This document shows positions 7,862-16,803 of a stretch of DNA of 64,000 nt, piece by piece. The position numbers were made by a program, and so were the translations under genes. This stretch comes from CAIYRG01 sp964494505. Lineage in GTDB: Bacteria > Pseudomonadota > Alphaproteobacteria > Micropepsales > Micropepsaceae. Positions within the stretch are counted from its first letter, which is position 1; every line of letters begins with the position of its first letter. The stretch lies in the NCBI GenBank assembly GCA_964494505.1, contig CAZBRO010000006.1, positions 162,349 to 226,348 of the forward strand, written 5' to 3'. The notes beneath the pieces are model-generated. The model was not told where the DNA came from and did no database searches. It saw only the letters and a list, made by a program, of their open reading frames with translations.

Positions 7862-8323
7862 ATGCACGGGGACGGCAAGGATCGGTATTCGGACTCGAAG
7901 ATATTCCGCGCTTTTGTTGGGGGCTGCGCGTTGCTGCTCGGCCTCGCGCCGTTTCAGGCCTCTGCTGCCGCAACAAGCGCCGGCGCCGGCCCCGTCACCT
8001 TGCGATGCTCGCTCAACCGGGGAGGAACCGGCGAAGCGATCGTTCAATATTTCGTTGTCGATTCAGAACAGAAAACCGTATCGGTCGCCGGTGAGCTTTA
8101 TCGGATCGGTGCCGACCCGAGCGGCAAGACCGGGCGCGTCATCACGCGATGGTCGGACACGGAAATCATGCTCGTCAACGAAGAATGGATTCGCGAGGGC
8201 TGGCAGAATTTTAGAATCGTAACCGTGCTCGACAGGCTGAGCGGCGCAATCCGCAGTGAAGATCTTTCCACCTTCTACACGGGGCACTGTGCAGTGGCCG
8301 ATGTCACGAAGAAGCTCTTCTAG
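7862..8323 (+). CDS. Small secreted protein of unknown function
   Basis: A 153-residue protein. The start is ATG 7862, preceded by GGAGG; an upstream in-frame start at 7748 would add 38 implausible residues. A signal peptide is visible (AFVGGCALLLGLAPFQASA, cleavage near residue 37). The mature part of about 115 residues has two cysteines (RCSL and GHCAV) that could form a disulphide, and looks strand-rich (VQYFVVDSEQKTVSV, NFRIVTVLDRLSG). I do not recognise the family. It lies 12 bases upstream of the Ser/Thr kinase gene, so the two are very likely one operon; it could be a ligand or partner of the kinase's periplasmic part (inference). Confidence 0.72.
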   Translation: MHGDGKDRYSDSKIFRAFVGGCALLLGLAPFQASAAATSAGAGPVTLRCSLNRGGTGEAIVQYFVVDSEQKTVSVAGELYRIGADPSGKTGRVITRWSDTEIMLVNEEWIREGWQNFRIVTVLDRLSGAIRSEDLSTFYTGHCAVADVTKKLF

Positions 8324-8335
8324 ACAGGTCGAAGC

Positions 8336-10114
8336 ATGTCGGCGGACCATGTTCATGCATTGGCAAAGGGGGTGCGCCTCAATCAATACGAGTTGGAGAA
8401 CATTCTCGGCGCCGGAGGCTTTGGCATCACGTACAGGGCGCGCGACACCTCACTCGATGCATTCGTTGCCATAAAGGAATACCTGCCGGGGGATTTCGCG
8501 GTGCGGCAGGGCGATTCGCAAGTCACTGCAAAATCGAGCGCCTCCAAGAAGGATTTCGACTGGGGGTTGTCCCGTTTCCTCGACGAAGCCCGCGTGCTGG
8601 CAAAATTTCGTCATCCCAATATCGTTCACGTCAACCAGATATTCGAGGCCAACAATACTGCCTATCTGGTGATGGAGTATGTAGAAGGCCAGTCGCTCGA
8701 GGATCTGCTCCAGGACTCGGGCCCCTTGAGTGAACAGCAGACGAAAGACATCCTCCTTCCCATTCTGGATGGGCTGAAACGTGTGCACGAGCAGGGCTTC
8801 CTGCATCGCGATATCAAACCGGCCAACATCATTATCCGCAAGGATGGCGGTCCGGCTCTCATCGATTTCGGCGCGGCGCGGCAAGCTCTGGAGACCAGGA
8901 AGCAGGCTCTCACCTGCATTTACACAGAGGGTTATGCGCCGCTGGAGCAATACGACACAGTCGGGAATCAAGGCCCCTGGACGGACATCTATGCGCTCGG
9001 CGGCGTCTCCTACAAATGCCTGACCGGGAAGAAGCCGCCTTCAGCGACCTCGCGGCTGAGAAAAGATCCGTTGGTCCCGTTGGCGGTTGCGGCGCCGCAG
9101 GTTTCTAAGGAATTCGCTGCCGCGATCGAGGCGGCGCTCAGTGTCGACGAGAGTGGGCGGCCCCAGAGCATCGACGCGTTTGCCGCAATGATATCCGGCG
9201 CCGCGCCGGCGCCCGATCTTACTGCGACCCGCGTTCGATCGGACGACGAAGCAACCCGCATCCGGCTGGCGAGCGGGGATGCAACACCCATGATGGCGCC
9301 CGGCCCACTGTCGTCCGCGACGCCCATGTCTTTGCGGTCGCCGCCGCAGCCTCCTTCGCCTGCCGCGATGCAAGGTGCCGCGTCGAGCCCAGCCCTGCCT
9401 GTCTCTGTGCGGCAGGAGCCGGCGCCGCCCGGAGCAAAACGCACGCCCCTCTATTTGGGGGCTGCCGCCGCGGCTCTTCTCGTGCTCGTGGGTGGCGCAT
9501 GGTTCTATTTCAACAGCGCAAGGCCCGGATCGGCTGTGGTGGAAGCGAGCACGGCAGAAGCCCAGAGGCCGCCGGCTGCGGTAATTCCGGCGCCCGAGCC
9601 TGCAGCCCAACAACCGCAACAGGGGGGACCGGCGGTAACCGGAACTCAATCGGACAAGCCGCCGCAAGCGGCCGCGGCCGATCCCGAACCCGCTGCGGTA
9701 TCTCCTGCGTCCGAGCAAGCGCCCCGGACGGCTTCGGCGCCTCCCGCCCCGCTCGCTCCCAAGCCGGTCGATCGCGGCCCGCCCAAAGAAACTGCTGCCG
9801 TCAAACCGGCGGACAAGCCGTCGGGGGTGGCCGCCCGGGCCGCGCGCCGGCCCGCCGTCCAGGCAAGCTTCGATTGCGCCAAACCCGGCAACGATACCGA
9901 GCGTCTGATTTGCGCCGACCCTCGGTTGGCGCAACTGGATGTGAAGATGGCGTATCTATACCAGCTCGGACTGGGCTCGGTCGTAGACACCAACGAGTTC
10001 TCAGGGGAGCAAATCGCCTGGCTGTCCAAGCGAAACGGCTGTGGCGATGCGAATTGCCTCGCCGTTGCCTATAACGACCGCATCAAAGAACTCGAGCGCT
10101 GGGTCCGCCGATAG
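8336..10114 (+). CDS. Membrane Ser/Thr protein kinase with C-terminal LprI-like domain
   Basis: A 592-residue Hanks-type kinase. The cytoplasmic kinase domain (about 17-285) is complete: glycine loop GAGGFG at 25-30, Lys47, helix-C Glu84, catalytic HRDIKPAN from 157 and DFG at 177-179. A Pro/Ala-rich linker leads to a single membrane span near 369-390 (a run of Ala/Leu/Val ending WFYF). A long Pro/Ala/Gln extracytoplasmic linker follows. The last 80 residues, from FDCAKPGNDTERLICAD, match the DUF1311/LprI family with its four cysteines; LprI of mycobacteria is a lysozyme inhibitor. The kinase would phosphorylate proteins in response to something outside the membrane. It is in an operon with the small secreted protein and close to a murein hydrolase operon. 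Confidence 0.9.
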   Translation: MSADHVHALAKGVRLNQYELENILGAGGFGITYRARDTSLDAFVAIKEYLPGDFAVRQGDSQVTAKSSASKKDFDWGLSRFLDEARVLAKFRHPNIVHVNQIFEANNTAYLVMEYVEGQSLEDLLQDSGPLSEQQTKDILLPILDGLKRVHEQGFLHRDIKPANIIIRKDGGPALIDFGAARQALETRKQALTCIYTEGYAPLEQYDTVGNQGPWTDIYALGGVSYKCLTGKKPPSATSRLRKDPLVPLAVAAPQVSKEFAAAIEAALSVDESGRPQSIDAFAAMISGAAPAPDLTATRVRSDDEATRIRLASGDATPMMAPGPLSSATPMSLRSPPQPPSPAAMQGAASSPALPVSVRQEPAPPGAKRTPLYLGAAAAALLVLVGGAWFYFNSARPGSAVVEASTAEAQRPPAAVIPAPEPAAQQPQQGGPAVTGTQSDKPPQAAAADPEPAAVSPASEQAPRTASAPPAPLAPKPVDRGPPKETAAVKPADKPSGVAARAARRPAVQASFDCAKPGNDTERLICADPRLAQLDVKMAYLYQLGLGSVVDTNEFSGEQIAWLSKRNGCGDANCLAVAYNDRIKELERWVRR

Positions 10115-10132
10115 AACGGCACGCGCCACCCG

Positions 10133-13003
10133 TCAGACCAGCGCCCCGTGGCAGTGCTTGAACTTCTTCCCCGATCCGCAGGGGCAGGCCGCGTTGCGGC
10201 TGACCTTGCCCCAGGTAGCGGGATTGTTCGGATCGACCGGCACGCCTGGATCGCGCAGCCGCACGCCATTGGTCGAAAGCGGCGGAGTCGTCCCGAACTC
10301 GTCTTCTCCGGTGAGCGGGTTGATGTGGTGGGCCTCCATGCGCGGCAATTCCTGCTCCTGCACCGGAGGCGGCTCGCCCGTGCGCACCTGGACATGCATG
10401 AGCTGGCGCACCACATCGGTCCGCAGCCGCGCCAGCAGCCCTTCAAACAGGGTCAAGGCTTCGCTCTTGTATTCGTTCAAGGGATCGCGCTGGCCATAGC
10501 CGCGCAGACCCACATATTGGCGCAAATGTTCCAGTTGGATGATGTGCTCGCGCCAATCATGGTCGAGCGTCTGAAGCAGGATCGCCTTTTCGAGATAACG
10601 CACCAGTTCCGGACCGAAGCTCTCGGCCCGTTCATTGGCGCGCCCGTTCACGGCGTCGGTGATGCGCTGCTTCACTTCTTCTTCGGCAATGCCTTCTTCC
10701 TTTGTCCAATCGACCACCGGAAGCTCGACGCCGAAGACGTCCGTCACCTCTTGCTGGAGACCGGCAGCATCCCATTGCTCGGCATAGGCGCGTTCGGGGA
10801 TATGGCGGGACACCATATCGTCGATCACCTGGGTGCGCATCTCGGCCGTGACCTCGCCGACATCGTCGGCGCGCATGATGTCGAGACGCTGTTCGAAGAT
10901 GACCTTGCGCTGGTCGTTCAGCACATTGTCGAATTTCAGCAGGTTCTTGCGGATTTCGAAGTTGCGCGCTTCGACCTTTTGTTGCGCCTTTTCGAGCGCC
11001 TTGTTGACCCAGGGATGGGCGATGGCTTCGCCTTTTTCGAGGCCAAGACGCTGCAGGATGGAATCCATGCGCTCTGAACCGAAGATGCGCATCAGATCGT
11101 CCTGGAGGCTCAAGAAAAATTTCGAGGCGCCAGGGTCGCCCTGACGGCCCGACCGGCCGCGAAGCTGGTTGTCGATGCGCCGGCTTTCATGGCGCTCGGT
11201 GCCTAGAATGAAAAGACCGCCCGCGGCGATCACCTTTTCCTTGTCGGCGGCGACTTCGGCGCGAATCTCCGCGGTCCGGCGGGCGCGCTCGGACTCATCG
11301 GCGATGTCGGCGATTTCGAGCCGGATACGCATATCCGGGTTGCCGCCCAACTGAATGTCGGTGCCGCGGCCCGCCATGTTGGTGGCGATAGTGACGCCGT
11401 AGGAGCGGCCGGCCTGCGCCACGATATAGGCTTCCTGCTCGTGGAAGCGCGCGTTCAGCACGTTGTGCGGAATGGGATTCGATTTGGAAGAAATCGAAAC
11501 CAGATATTCGCCGATCGTGCGATGCTCTTTGCCTTCGGGCGTATCGCCGAGTTTCTTGGCCTGCTCGATCAAGTCCTGCCCGGTCTCGCGGATGTATTTG
11601 CGGTCCTTGAGCTTCTCGTCGAGGTCTTCGGATTTTTCGATCGAAACCGTGCCCACCAGCACCGGCTGGCCTTTCATCTGGCACTCGGCGATCTGGGCGA
11701 TGATGGCGCGGATCTTCTCGTCCGCGGTGCGATAGACCTCGTCGTCCGAATCGGTGCGGCGGACCGGCTTGTTGGTCGGTATCTCGACCACGTCGAGGTT
11801 GTAGATGTCCATGAATTCCGGCGCCTCGGTCAGCGCCGTACCGGTCATGCCGGCAAGCTTTCCATAGAGCCGGAAATAATTCTGGAAGGTGATGGAGGCG
11901 AGCGTCACGTTCTCCGACTGGATGGAGACGCGTTCCTTGGCTTCGAGCGCCTGATGCAGGCCGTCCGAATAGCGGCGGCCTTCCATCATGCGCCCGGTGA
12001 ACTCGTCGATGATGACGACCTTGCCGTCCTTGACGATGTAATCCTTGTCGAGCTGGAATAATTTGTGCGCGCGCAGCGCCTGATTGACGTGATGAACGAT
12101 GATGATGTTGTTGATGTCGTAAAGGTCGCCTTCCTCGAGCGCGCCCACGCTATTGAGCAGTTCGACCATATGCTCGTTGCCGGCTTCGGTCAGCGTGACG
12201 GAGCGCTGCTTCTCGTCGAGCTCGAAATCCTCCGCAACGAGACTGGGGATCAGCGAATCGACTTTCTTGTAAAGCTCGGACTGGTCTTCGGTGGGCCCCG
12301 AGATGATCAGCGGCGTGCGCGCCTCGTCGACCAGAATCGAGTCGACCTCGTCCACGATCGCGAAATGATGACCCCGTTGCGTCATCTGCTCGAGGCTGTA
12401 TTTCATGTTGTCGCGGAGGTAATCGAAGCCGAACTCGTTGTTCGTGCCGTAGGTCACATCGCTGCCATAGGCCTGCCGTTTTTCCTCATCCGTCTGGCCG
12501 TGAACGACCACGCCGACAGAGAGCCCGAGGAAATTGTAGATCTGGCCCATCCATTCGGAGTCGCGCTTGGCCAGATAGTCGTTCACCGTGACGACGTGAA
12601 CGCCTTTGCCTTCAAGCGCGTTCAGATAGACGGGGAGGGTAGCCACCAGCGTTTTGCCTTCGCCGGTCTTCATTTCGGCGATCTTGCCTTCGTGCAGCAC
12701 CATGCCGCCGATCAGCTGCACGTCGAAAGGGCGCTGGCCGAGGGTGCGCTTGGCTGCCTCGCGGACGGCTGCGAAGGCTTCCGGCAGTAGGTCGTTCAAG
12801 GTCTCGCCGTCTCGCAAGCGCTGCTTCAAGGCCGCCGTAAGCGCCAGCAATTCGGAGTCCGATTTCTTCTCGAATTCGGGCTCGAGGGCGTTGATCTTGG
12901 CGACCGTGGGAAGCTTGGTCTTGATCTTGCGTTCGTTCACGGAGCCGAACAGCCCCGTGAGCATGTTCAACGGACGTTGAATGAAACTGTCGAGACTGAG
13001 CAT
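10133..13003 (-). CDS. secA: Preprotein translocase ATPase SecA
   Basis: About 956 residues. SecA is the motor that pushes unfolded preproteins through SecYEG. The Walker A motif (MKTGEGKT) lies near residue 115, the Walker B/DEAD region is DEVDSILVDEARTP, and the helicase block TNMAGRGTDIQLGG is present. The C-terminus carries the zinc/SecB-binding tail CPCGSGKKFKHCHG. I chose ATG 13003, with AGGA about 5 bases upstream; a TTG directly before it is the longer option and an internal Met 13 codons in is the shorter one. It is convergent with the kinase gene and divergent from argJ. Confidence 0.98.
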   Translation of the reverse strand: MLSLDSFIQRPLNMLTGLFGSVNERKIKTKLPTVAKINALEPEFEKKSDSELLALTAALKQRLRDGETLNDLLPEAFAAVREAAKRTLGQRPFDVQLIGGMVLHEGKIAEMKTGEGKTLVATLPVYLNALEGKGVHVVTVNDYLAKRDSEWMGQIYNFLGLSVGVVVHGQTDEEKRQAYGSDVTYGTNNEFGFDYLRDNMKYSLEQMTQRGHHFAIVDEVDSILVDEARTPLIISGPTEDQSELYKKVDSLIPSLVAEDFELDEKQRSVTLTEAGNEHMVELLNSVGALEEGDLYDINNIIIVHHVNQALRAHKLFQLDKDYIVKDGKVVIIDEFTGRMMEGRRYSDGLHQALEAKERVSIQSENVTLASITFQNYFRLYGKLAGMTGTALTEAPEFMDIYNLDVVEIPTNKPVRRTDSDDEVYRTADEKIRAIIAQIAECQMKGQPVLVGTVSIEKSEDLDEKLKDRKYIRETGQDLIEQAKKLGDTPEGKEHRTIGEYLVSISSKSNPIPHNVLNARFHEQEAYIVAQAGRSYGVTIATNMAGRGTDIQLGGNPDMRIRLEIADIADESERARRTAEIRAEVAADKEKVIAAGGLFILGTERHESRRIDNQLRGRSGRQGDPGASKFFLSLQDDLMRIFGSERMDSILQRLGLEKGEAIAHPWVNKALEKAQQKVEARNFEIRKNLLKFDNVLNDQRKVIFEQRLDIMRADDVGEVTAEMRTQVIDDMVSRHIPERAYAEQWDAAGLQQEVTDVFGVELPVVDWTKEEGIAEEEVKQRITDAVNGRANERAESFGPELVRYLEKAILLQTLDHDWREHIIQLEHLRQYVGLRGYGQRDPLNEYKSEALTLFEGLLARLRTDVVRQLMHVQVRTGEPPPVQEQELPRMEAHHINPLTGEDEFGTTPPLSTNGVRLRDPGVPVDPNNPATWGKVSRNAACPCGSGKKFKHCHGALV

Positions 13004-13211
13004 CAATTCCTCATGTGCCCAGGGAGGAACGGAAAGAGTGCGCTCAGGGGAGCTAATGCCGAAACGGCAATTCCTTCACATTCTGGCCCTTTAAGGCCGG
13101 GGGAGAGATAAGAAGCGCACCCCCCCTTGTCAATTCGTGTGGGTAGGGCCTAATCGGCGCGTGCGGAATGTCACAATCGAGTCGCCGGCCACGGCATCGA
13201 AGAGAACCGAC

Positions 13212-14552
13212 ATGGGGACGCAGGGGGGAACGAAGGCACGGGGCAAGGCCCCGGCGAAAGCCGTTGCAAAGGCCCAACCGGCAGTTGCAGAGTCGGCCGT
13301 GGCTGTTTCTGGTTCCACGCATCCGGCAATTTCTCCTTTGGCGCCGAAGAGCTTGGCGACCCTGCCGCCGCTTGCCGGCGTGCGGCTGGCCACCGGCCAG
13401 GCTGGGATCAAGTATCGTGGCCGTACCGATCTGCTGATGATGGTGATGGCGCCCGGAACCCAGGTTGCAGGGATCTTCACCAAATCCAAGACCTCCTCGG
13501 CGCCGGTCGACTGGTGCCGCAAGCAGCTTCCGGGGGGCGTCGCCCGGGTGCTCATCGTCAATTCAGGCAACGCCAACGCGTTTACCGGAAAGGCTGGTGC
13601 GCAATCCGTCCAGGAAGTGGCCGAATCGGCGGCAGGCGTGGTCGGCTGCAGGGCGCAGGAGGTGTTTGCGGCATCGACCGGGGTTATCGGCGAGCCTTTG
13701 CCGCACGAGAAGATCACCAAGGTCCTGAGCGATTTGGCCGAAGCGGGTGCAGCTGGCGGCTGGCGAGCCGCCGCCGAAGCCATCATGACCACGGACACCT
13801 TCCCCAAAGTTGCCACCGCCACCACCTATATCGACGGGCACCGGGTCACCATCAACGGCATCGCCAAGGGCTCGGGCATGATCATGCCCGACATGGCCAC
13901 CATGCTCGCTTTCGTGTTCACGGATGCGAAACTGCCGGCCGCCGTGCTGCAGCCTTTGCTTGCCGAAGGGGCCTCGCGTTCGTTCAACGCCATCACCGTG
14001 GACAGCGACACCTCGACCAGCGATACGCTGCTTCTGTTCGCGACGGGTAAGGGTGCGGCCCACCCCGCTATCACCAAGATCACCGACAAGCGGCTCGACC
14101 AGTTCAAGGATCGGCTGAACGCGGTGCTGCTCGATCTCGCGCTCCAGGTGGTCAAGGACGGCGAGGGCGCCACCAAGCTGATCCAGGTCGACGTCATGGG
14201 GGCGCAGACGAACGAATCCGCCAAGAAGATCGCACTTGCCATCGCCAATTCCCCGCTGGTCAAAACGGCGATTGCCGGCGGAGACGCCAATTGGGGCCGA
14301 GTGGTGATGGCGGTGGGCAAGGCCGGCGAACCCGCCGACCGCGACAAGCTCAAGATCATGTTCGGGAGCCACGTCGTTGCGGATAAGGGCGAGCGTGCGC
14401 CCACCTACAACGAGGCGCTGGCCTCCAAGGCGGTGGCCGGCCAGGACGTCGCGATTTCGGTCGATGTCGGCGTCGGCAAGGGGAAAGCGCGGGTATGGAC
14501 CTGCGATTTCACCGAAGGCTACATCCGCATCAACGGCAGCTATCGCAGCTGA
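13212..14552 (+). CDS. argJ: Bifunctional ornithine acetyltransferase / N-acetylglutamate synthase
   Basis: ArgJ moves the acetyl group from N-acetylornithine to glutamate and can also acetylate glutamate from acetyl-CoA, recycling acetyl in arginine synthesis. The precursor cleaves itself at the Ala-Thr bond in the MPDMATMLAF block, and Thr becomes the nucleophile. The body from SPLAPKSLATLPPLAGVRLA to the end looks complete. Ahead of it lies an unusual extension of about 50 residues rich in Ala, Lys and Pro (KARGKAPAKAVAKAQPA). The nearest ATG at 13212 gives 446 residues against the usual 400-415; an earlier in-frame start at 13137 would give 471. A GTG or TTG start inside the extension cannot be excluded. 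The ribosome site at 13212 is weak. Confidence 0.93.
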   Translation: MGTQGGTKARGKAPAKAVAKAQPAVAESAVAVSGSTHPAISPLAPKSLATLPPLAGVRLATGQAGIKYRGRTDLLMMVMAPGTQVAGIFTKSKTSSAPVDWCRKQLPGGVARVLIVNSGNANAFTGKAGAQSVQEVAESAAGVVGCRAQEVFAASTGVIGEPLPHEKITKVLSDLAEAGAAGGWRAAAEAIMTTDTFPKVATATTYIDGHRVTINGIAKGSGMIMPDMATMLAFVFTDAKLPAAVLQPLLAEGASRSFNAITVDSDTSTSDTLLLFATGKGAAHPAITKITDKRLDQFKDRLNAVLLDLALQVVKDGEGATKLIQVDVMGAQTNESAKKIALAIANSPLVKTAIAGGDANWGRVVMAVGKAGEPADRDKLKIMFGSHVVADKGERAPTYNEALASKAVAGQDVAISVDVGVGKGKARVWTCDFTEGYIRINGSYRS

Positions 14553-14604
14553 ATCCGCGCTACATTCGTTTCCAGCCCAACGCCGCACTCTCACAGGAGG
14601 GCCC

Positions 14605-15498
14605 ATGCTGGAATTGGTGATCGAAAAGCGTGCCCGCGATCTCGGTGGGTTCGAGGTCGGCCGCGTACTCCCCTTTGCCGAGCGCCGCATGGTCGGCCCG
14701 TTCGCCTTCTTCGATCACATGGGCCCGGTCGATTTTCCCAAAGGCCTCTCGCGCAAGGTCGATGTACGCCCGCACCCCCATATCGGGCTTTCGACCGTCA
14801 CCTATTTGTTCGACGGCGAGATCATGCATCGCGACAGTCTGGCGAGCGAGCAGGCCATCCGCCCCGGCGAAGTGAACTGGATGACAGCCGGCCGCGGCAT
14901 CACTCATTCGGAGCGGTTCGAAAAGGCGCGCGCGCAAGGCGACCATGTGCACGGCATTCAGGCCTGGGTGGCGCTGCCCAAAGATCAGGAGGAACGGGAA
15001 CCTGCCTTCTCCCACCATCCTGATTCCGATTTGCCCACCTATGAAGGCGAGGGCCTCTGGGCGCGGCTGATTGCGGGCGAAGCTTTCGGCGCCAAGGCGA
15101 ACGTGCAAGTGCACTCTCCGATGTTCTACGTCCATTGGCGGCTGGATGCGGGCGCGAGGGCGCAATTGCCTGCCGAATACCCCGAACGCGCCGCCTATAT
15201 CGTGTCGGGCGCTGTCGAGGTGGATGGCCGGACCTATGAGGCCGGCCGCATGCTTGTGTTCGCGCCCGGCTCTGCAGTGACGTTAACCGGTGTGCATCCG
15301 GCGGTGTTGATGCTGCTGGGGGGCGAGCCTTTGGGGATGCGCTTTATCGAATGGAATTTCGTCTCCTCGTCGAAGGAGCGGCTGCAACAGGCCAAGGACG
15401 ATTGGCGGGCCGGACGGTTCAAACTGCCCGATTTCGACAATCAGGAGTTCATTCCGCTGCCCCCCGATCCACCGCCGCCGCCGAACCCCATGTCATGA
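14605..15498 (+). CDS. Pirin family protein
   Basis: A 297-residue bicupin. The N-terminal cupin has the pirin signature (RPHPHIGLSTVTYLF, then NWMTAGRGITHSER) whose His residues hold a metal ion. The C-terminal cupin is more degenerate, as usual. Some bacterial pirins act as quercetin dioxygenases and others modulate enzymes; the substrate here is unknown. The start is ATG 14605, 5 bases after CAGGAGG. Its stop overlaps the start of the Nudix gene in an ATGA, so the two are coupled. The Pro-rich C-terminus (PPDPPPPPNP) is normal for alphaproteobacterial pirins. Confidence 0.92.
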   Translation: MLELVIEKRARDLGGFEVGRVLPFAERRMVGPFAFFDHMGPVDFPKGLSRKVDVRPHPHIGLSTVTYLFDGEIMHRDSLASEQAIRPGEVNWMTAGRGITHSERFEKARAQGDHVHGIQAWVALPKDQEEREPAFSHHPDSDLPTYEGEGLWARLIAGEAFGAKANVQVHSPMFYVHWRLDAGARAQLPAEYPERAAYIVSGAVEVDGRTYEAGRMLVFAPGSAVTLTGVHPAVLMLLGGEPLGMRFIEWNFVSSSKERLQQAKDDWRAGRFKLPDFDNQEFIPLPPDPPPPPNPMS

Positions 15499-15905
15499 GG
15501 CTGGTTCTGGTTGCGGCCTGCGTTCTGATCGATGCCGACGGCCGCGTTCTCGTGGCGCGGCGGCCGGAGGGTAAGACTATGGCGGGCCTGTGGGAATTCC
15601 CCGGCGGCAAGGTCGAGCCCGGCGAACGTCCGGAAGAGACAGTCATCCGCGAGATGGGAGAGGAGTTGGGCGTCGCGATCAAAGAGGCGTGTCTGGCGCC
15701 GTTCATCTTCGCCTCCCATACCTATCCCGATTTCCACTTGCTGATGCCGCTGTTCCTGTGCCGCCGCTGGGAGGGCATCCCCCATCCCCATGAAGGCCAA
15801 ACGATCGCATGGGTCCGGCCGCGCGATCTGGCGCTGCAATCCGAGCGCTACCCCATGCCGCCGGCGGATATTCCTCTGATCCCGATGCTGCGCGATCTGC
15901 TCTGA
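15495..15905 (+). CDS. mutT: Nudix hydrolase, MutT-like 8-oxo-dGTP diphosphatase
   Basis: A 136-residue Nudix protein. The full Nudix box (GX5EX7REUXEEXGU) runs from GGKVEPGERPEE to REMGEELGV, about residues 37-60. FPGGKVE and the terminal GLWEF block are typical of MutT, which removes oxidised 8-oxo-dGTP before it is built into DNA. The ATG lies in the overlap with the pirin stop. Its end is 1 base from the end of the convergent methyltransferase gene. In many alphaproteobacteria mutT lies close to argJ and secA, which supports the name, though another NTP substrate is possible. Confidence 0.88.
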   Translation: MRLVLVAACVLIDADGRVLVARRPEGKTMAGLWEFPGGKVEPGERPEETVIREMGEELGVAIKEACLAPFIFASHTYPDFHLLMPLFLCRRWEGIPHPHEGQTIAWVRPRDLALQSERYPMPPADIPLIPMLRDLL

Positions 15906-15906
15906 T

Positions 15907-16785
15907 TCAGCGCGTCGGCTTTTCCCCTGCCGATTGCTCCTTTGTTCCGAGCGCGTCCGCCAAACGTGCTTTCGCGGAACCGGGTTGAAGCGGCTTCTGC
16001 TGGCTTTCGTGCGGCGCCCAGCCGGTCAGATAAACAACATCGAAAGTCGCGATGAACCGCCCGTCCGAATCGCTGAACCGCGCCCGATATTCGCGCATCA
16101 TCGCTTCCAGCATCCGCCGCGGGAGAAAATGAGAGCTGCGCCCTACCAGCGCATTGGTCTCACCCAGCGCGCGCAAATCGGCAAACAGCCGCGCCAGTTC
16201 GCGATAGCGCACCGTCGTCCGCTCCATATCCGCGACCGGAAGCGCAAATCCTGCTCGCTGCAGCAGACCGCCAGAATCGCGCACATCGGCGAACGGCGCC
16301 ACGCGCGGGGATACGCCGCCGAGAATTTCCGCTTCGGCGGCGGCGAAAGCGAGCTTCAACTCGCGCAGTGTCTCGCCGCCGAACAACGCGGCGACGAATA
16401 CGCCGTCCGGTTTCAGCGCGCGCCTTGTTTGCACCAGCGCGCCGGGCAGATCGTTGACCGCATGCAACGAGAGCACGCTCGTCACGAGATCGAACGTCTG
16501 ATCGGCAAACGGAACGGCTTCCTCATCGGCAATGACCGATGGCGCATCGGCCGCAAATCCCGTCCGCACCCAGGACGACGCCAATGGCTGCAACAGCGGA
16601 AACAGGCTCTTCCGCGAATGCAGATCGAGCCCACTGCTGAAATTGCGGTTGATCGCCGACAGCCGCTCGGCCACATGCCCCGCCGCATCCTCGGCGAGAA
16701 AGAGGTCCCCGCCTCCGCGCTCTGCCCGCGCCCGCCGCGCGCGGTAGGCGGCTCTGTCGAAAATTCGTGGCGGGCCATTGCTCAT
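15907..16785 (-). CDS. SAM-dependent methyltransferase, BioC/NDUFAF5-like
   Basis: A 292-residue class I methyltransferase. It opens with IFDRAAYRARRARA, a hallmark of the family that includes mitochondrial NDUFAF5 (an arginine hydroxylase acting in complex I assembly) and is often labelled BioC in bacteria. The SAM-binding fold covers about residues 45-170, with FDLVTSVLSLHAVNDLPGAL and LKPDGVFVAALFGGETLREL. ATG 16785 is the sensible start because an in-frame extension upstream is made of comF antisense sequence. It is divergent from comF, 18 bases away, and its stop nearly touches that of mutT. Whether it serves biotin synthesis or complex I is not decided by sequence; the NDUFAF5-like role seems more likely. 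Confidence 0.82.
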   Translation of the reverse strand: MSNGPPRIFDRAAYRARRARAERGGGDLFLAEDAAGHVAERLSAINRNFSSGLDLHSRKSLFPLLQPLASSWVRTGFAADAPSVIADEEAVPFADQTFDLVTSVLSLHAVNDLPGALVQTRRALKPDGVFVAALFGGETLRELKLAFAAAEAEILGGVSPRVAPFADVRDSGGLLQRAGFALPVADMERTTVRYRELARLFADLRALGETNALVGRSSHFLPRRMLEAMMREYRARFSDSDGRFIATFDVVYLTGWAPHESQQKPLQPGSAKARLADALGTKEQSAGEKPTR

Positions 16786-16803
16786 CCTGGCTAGAGTTAG
16801 GTC

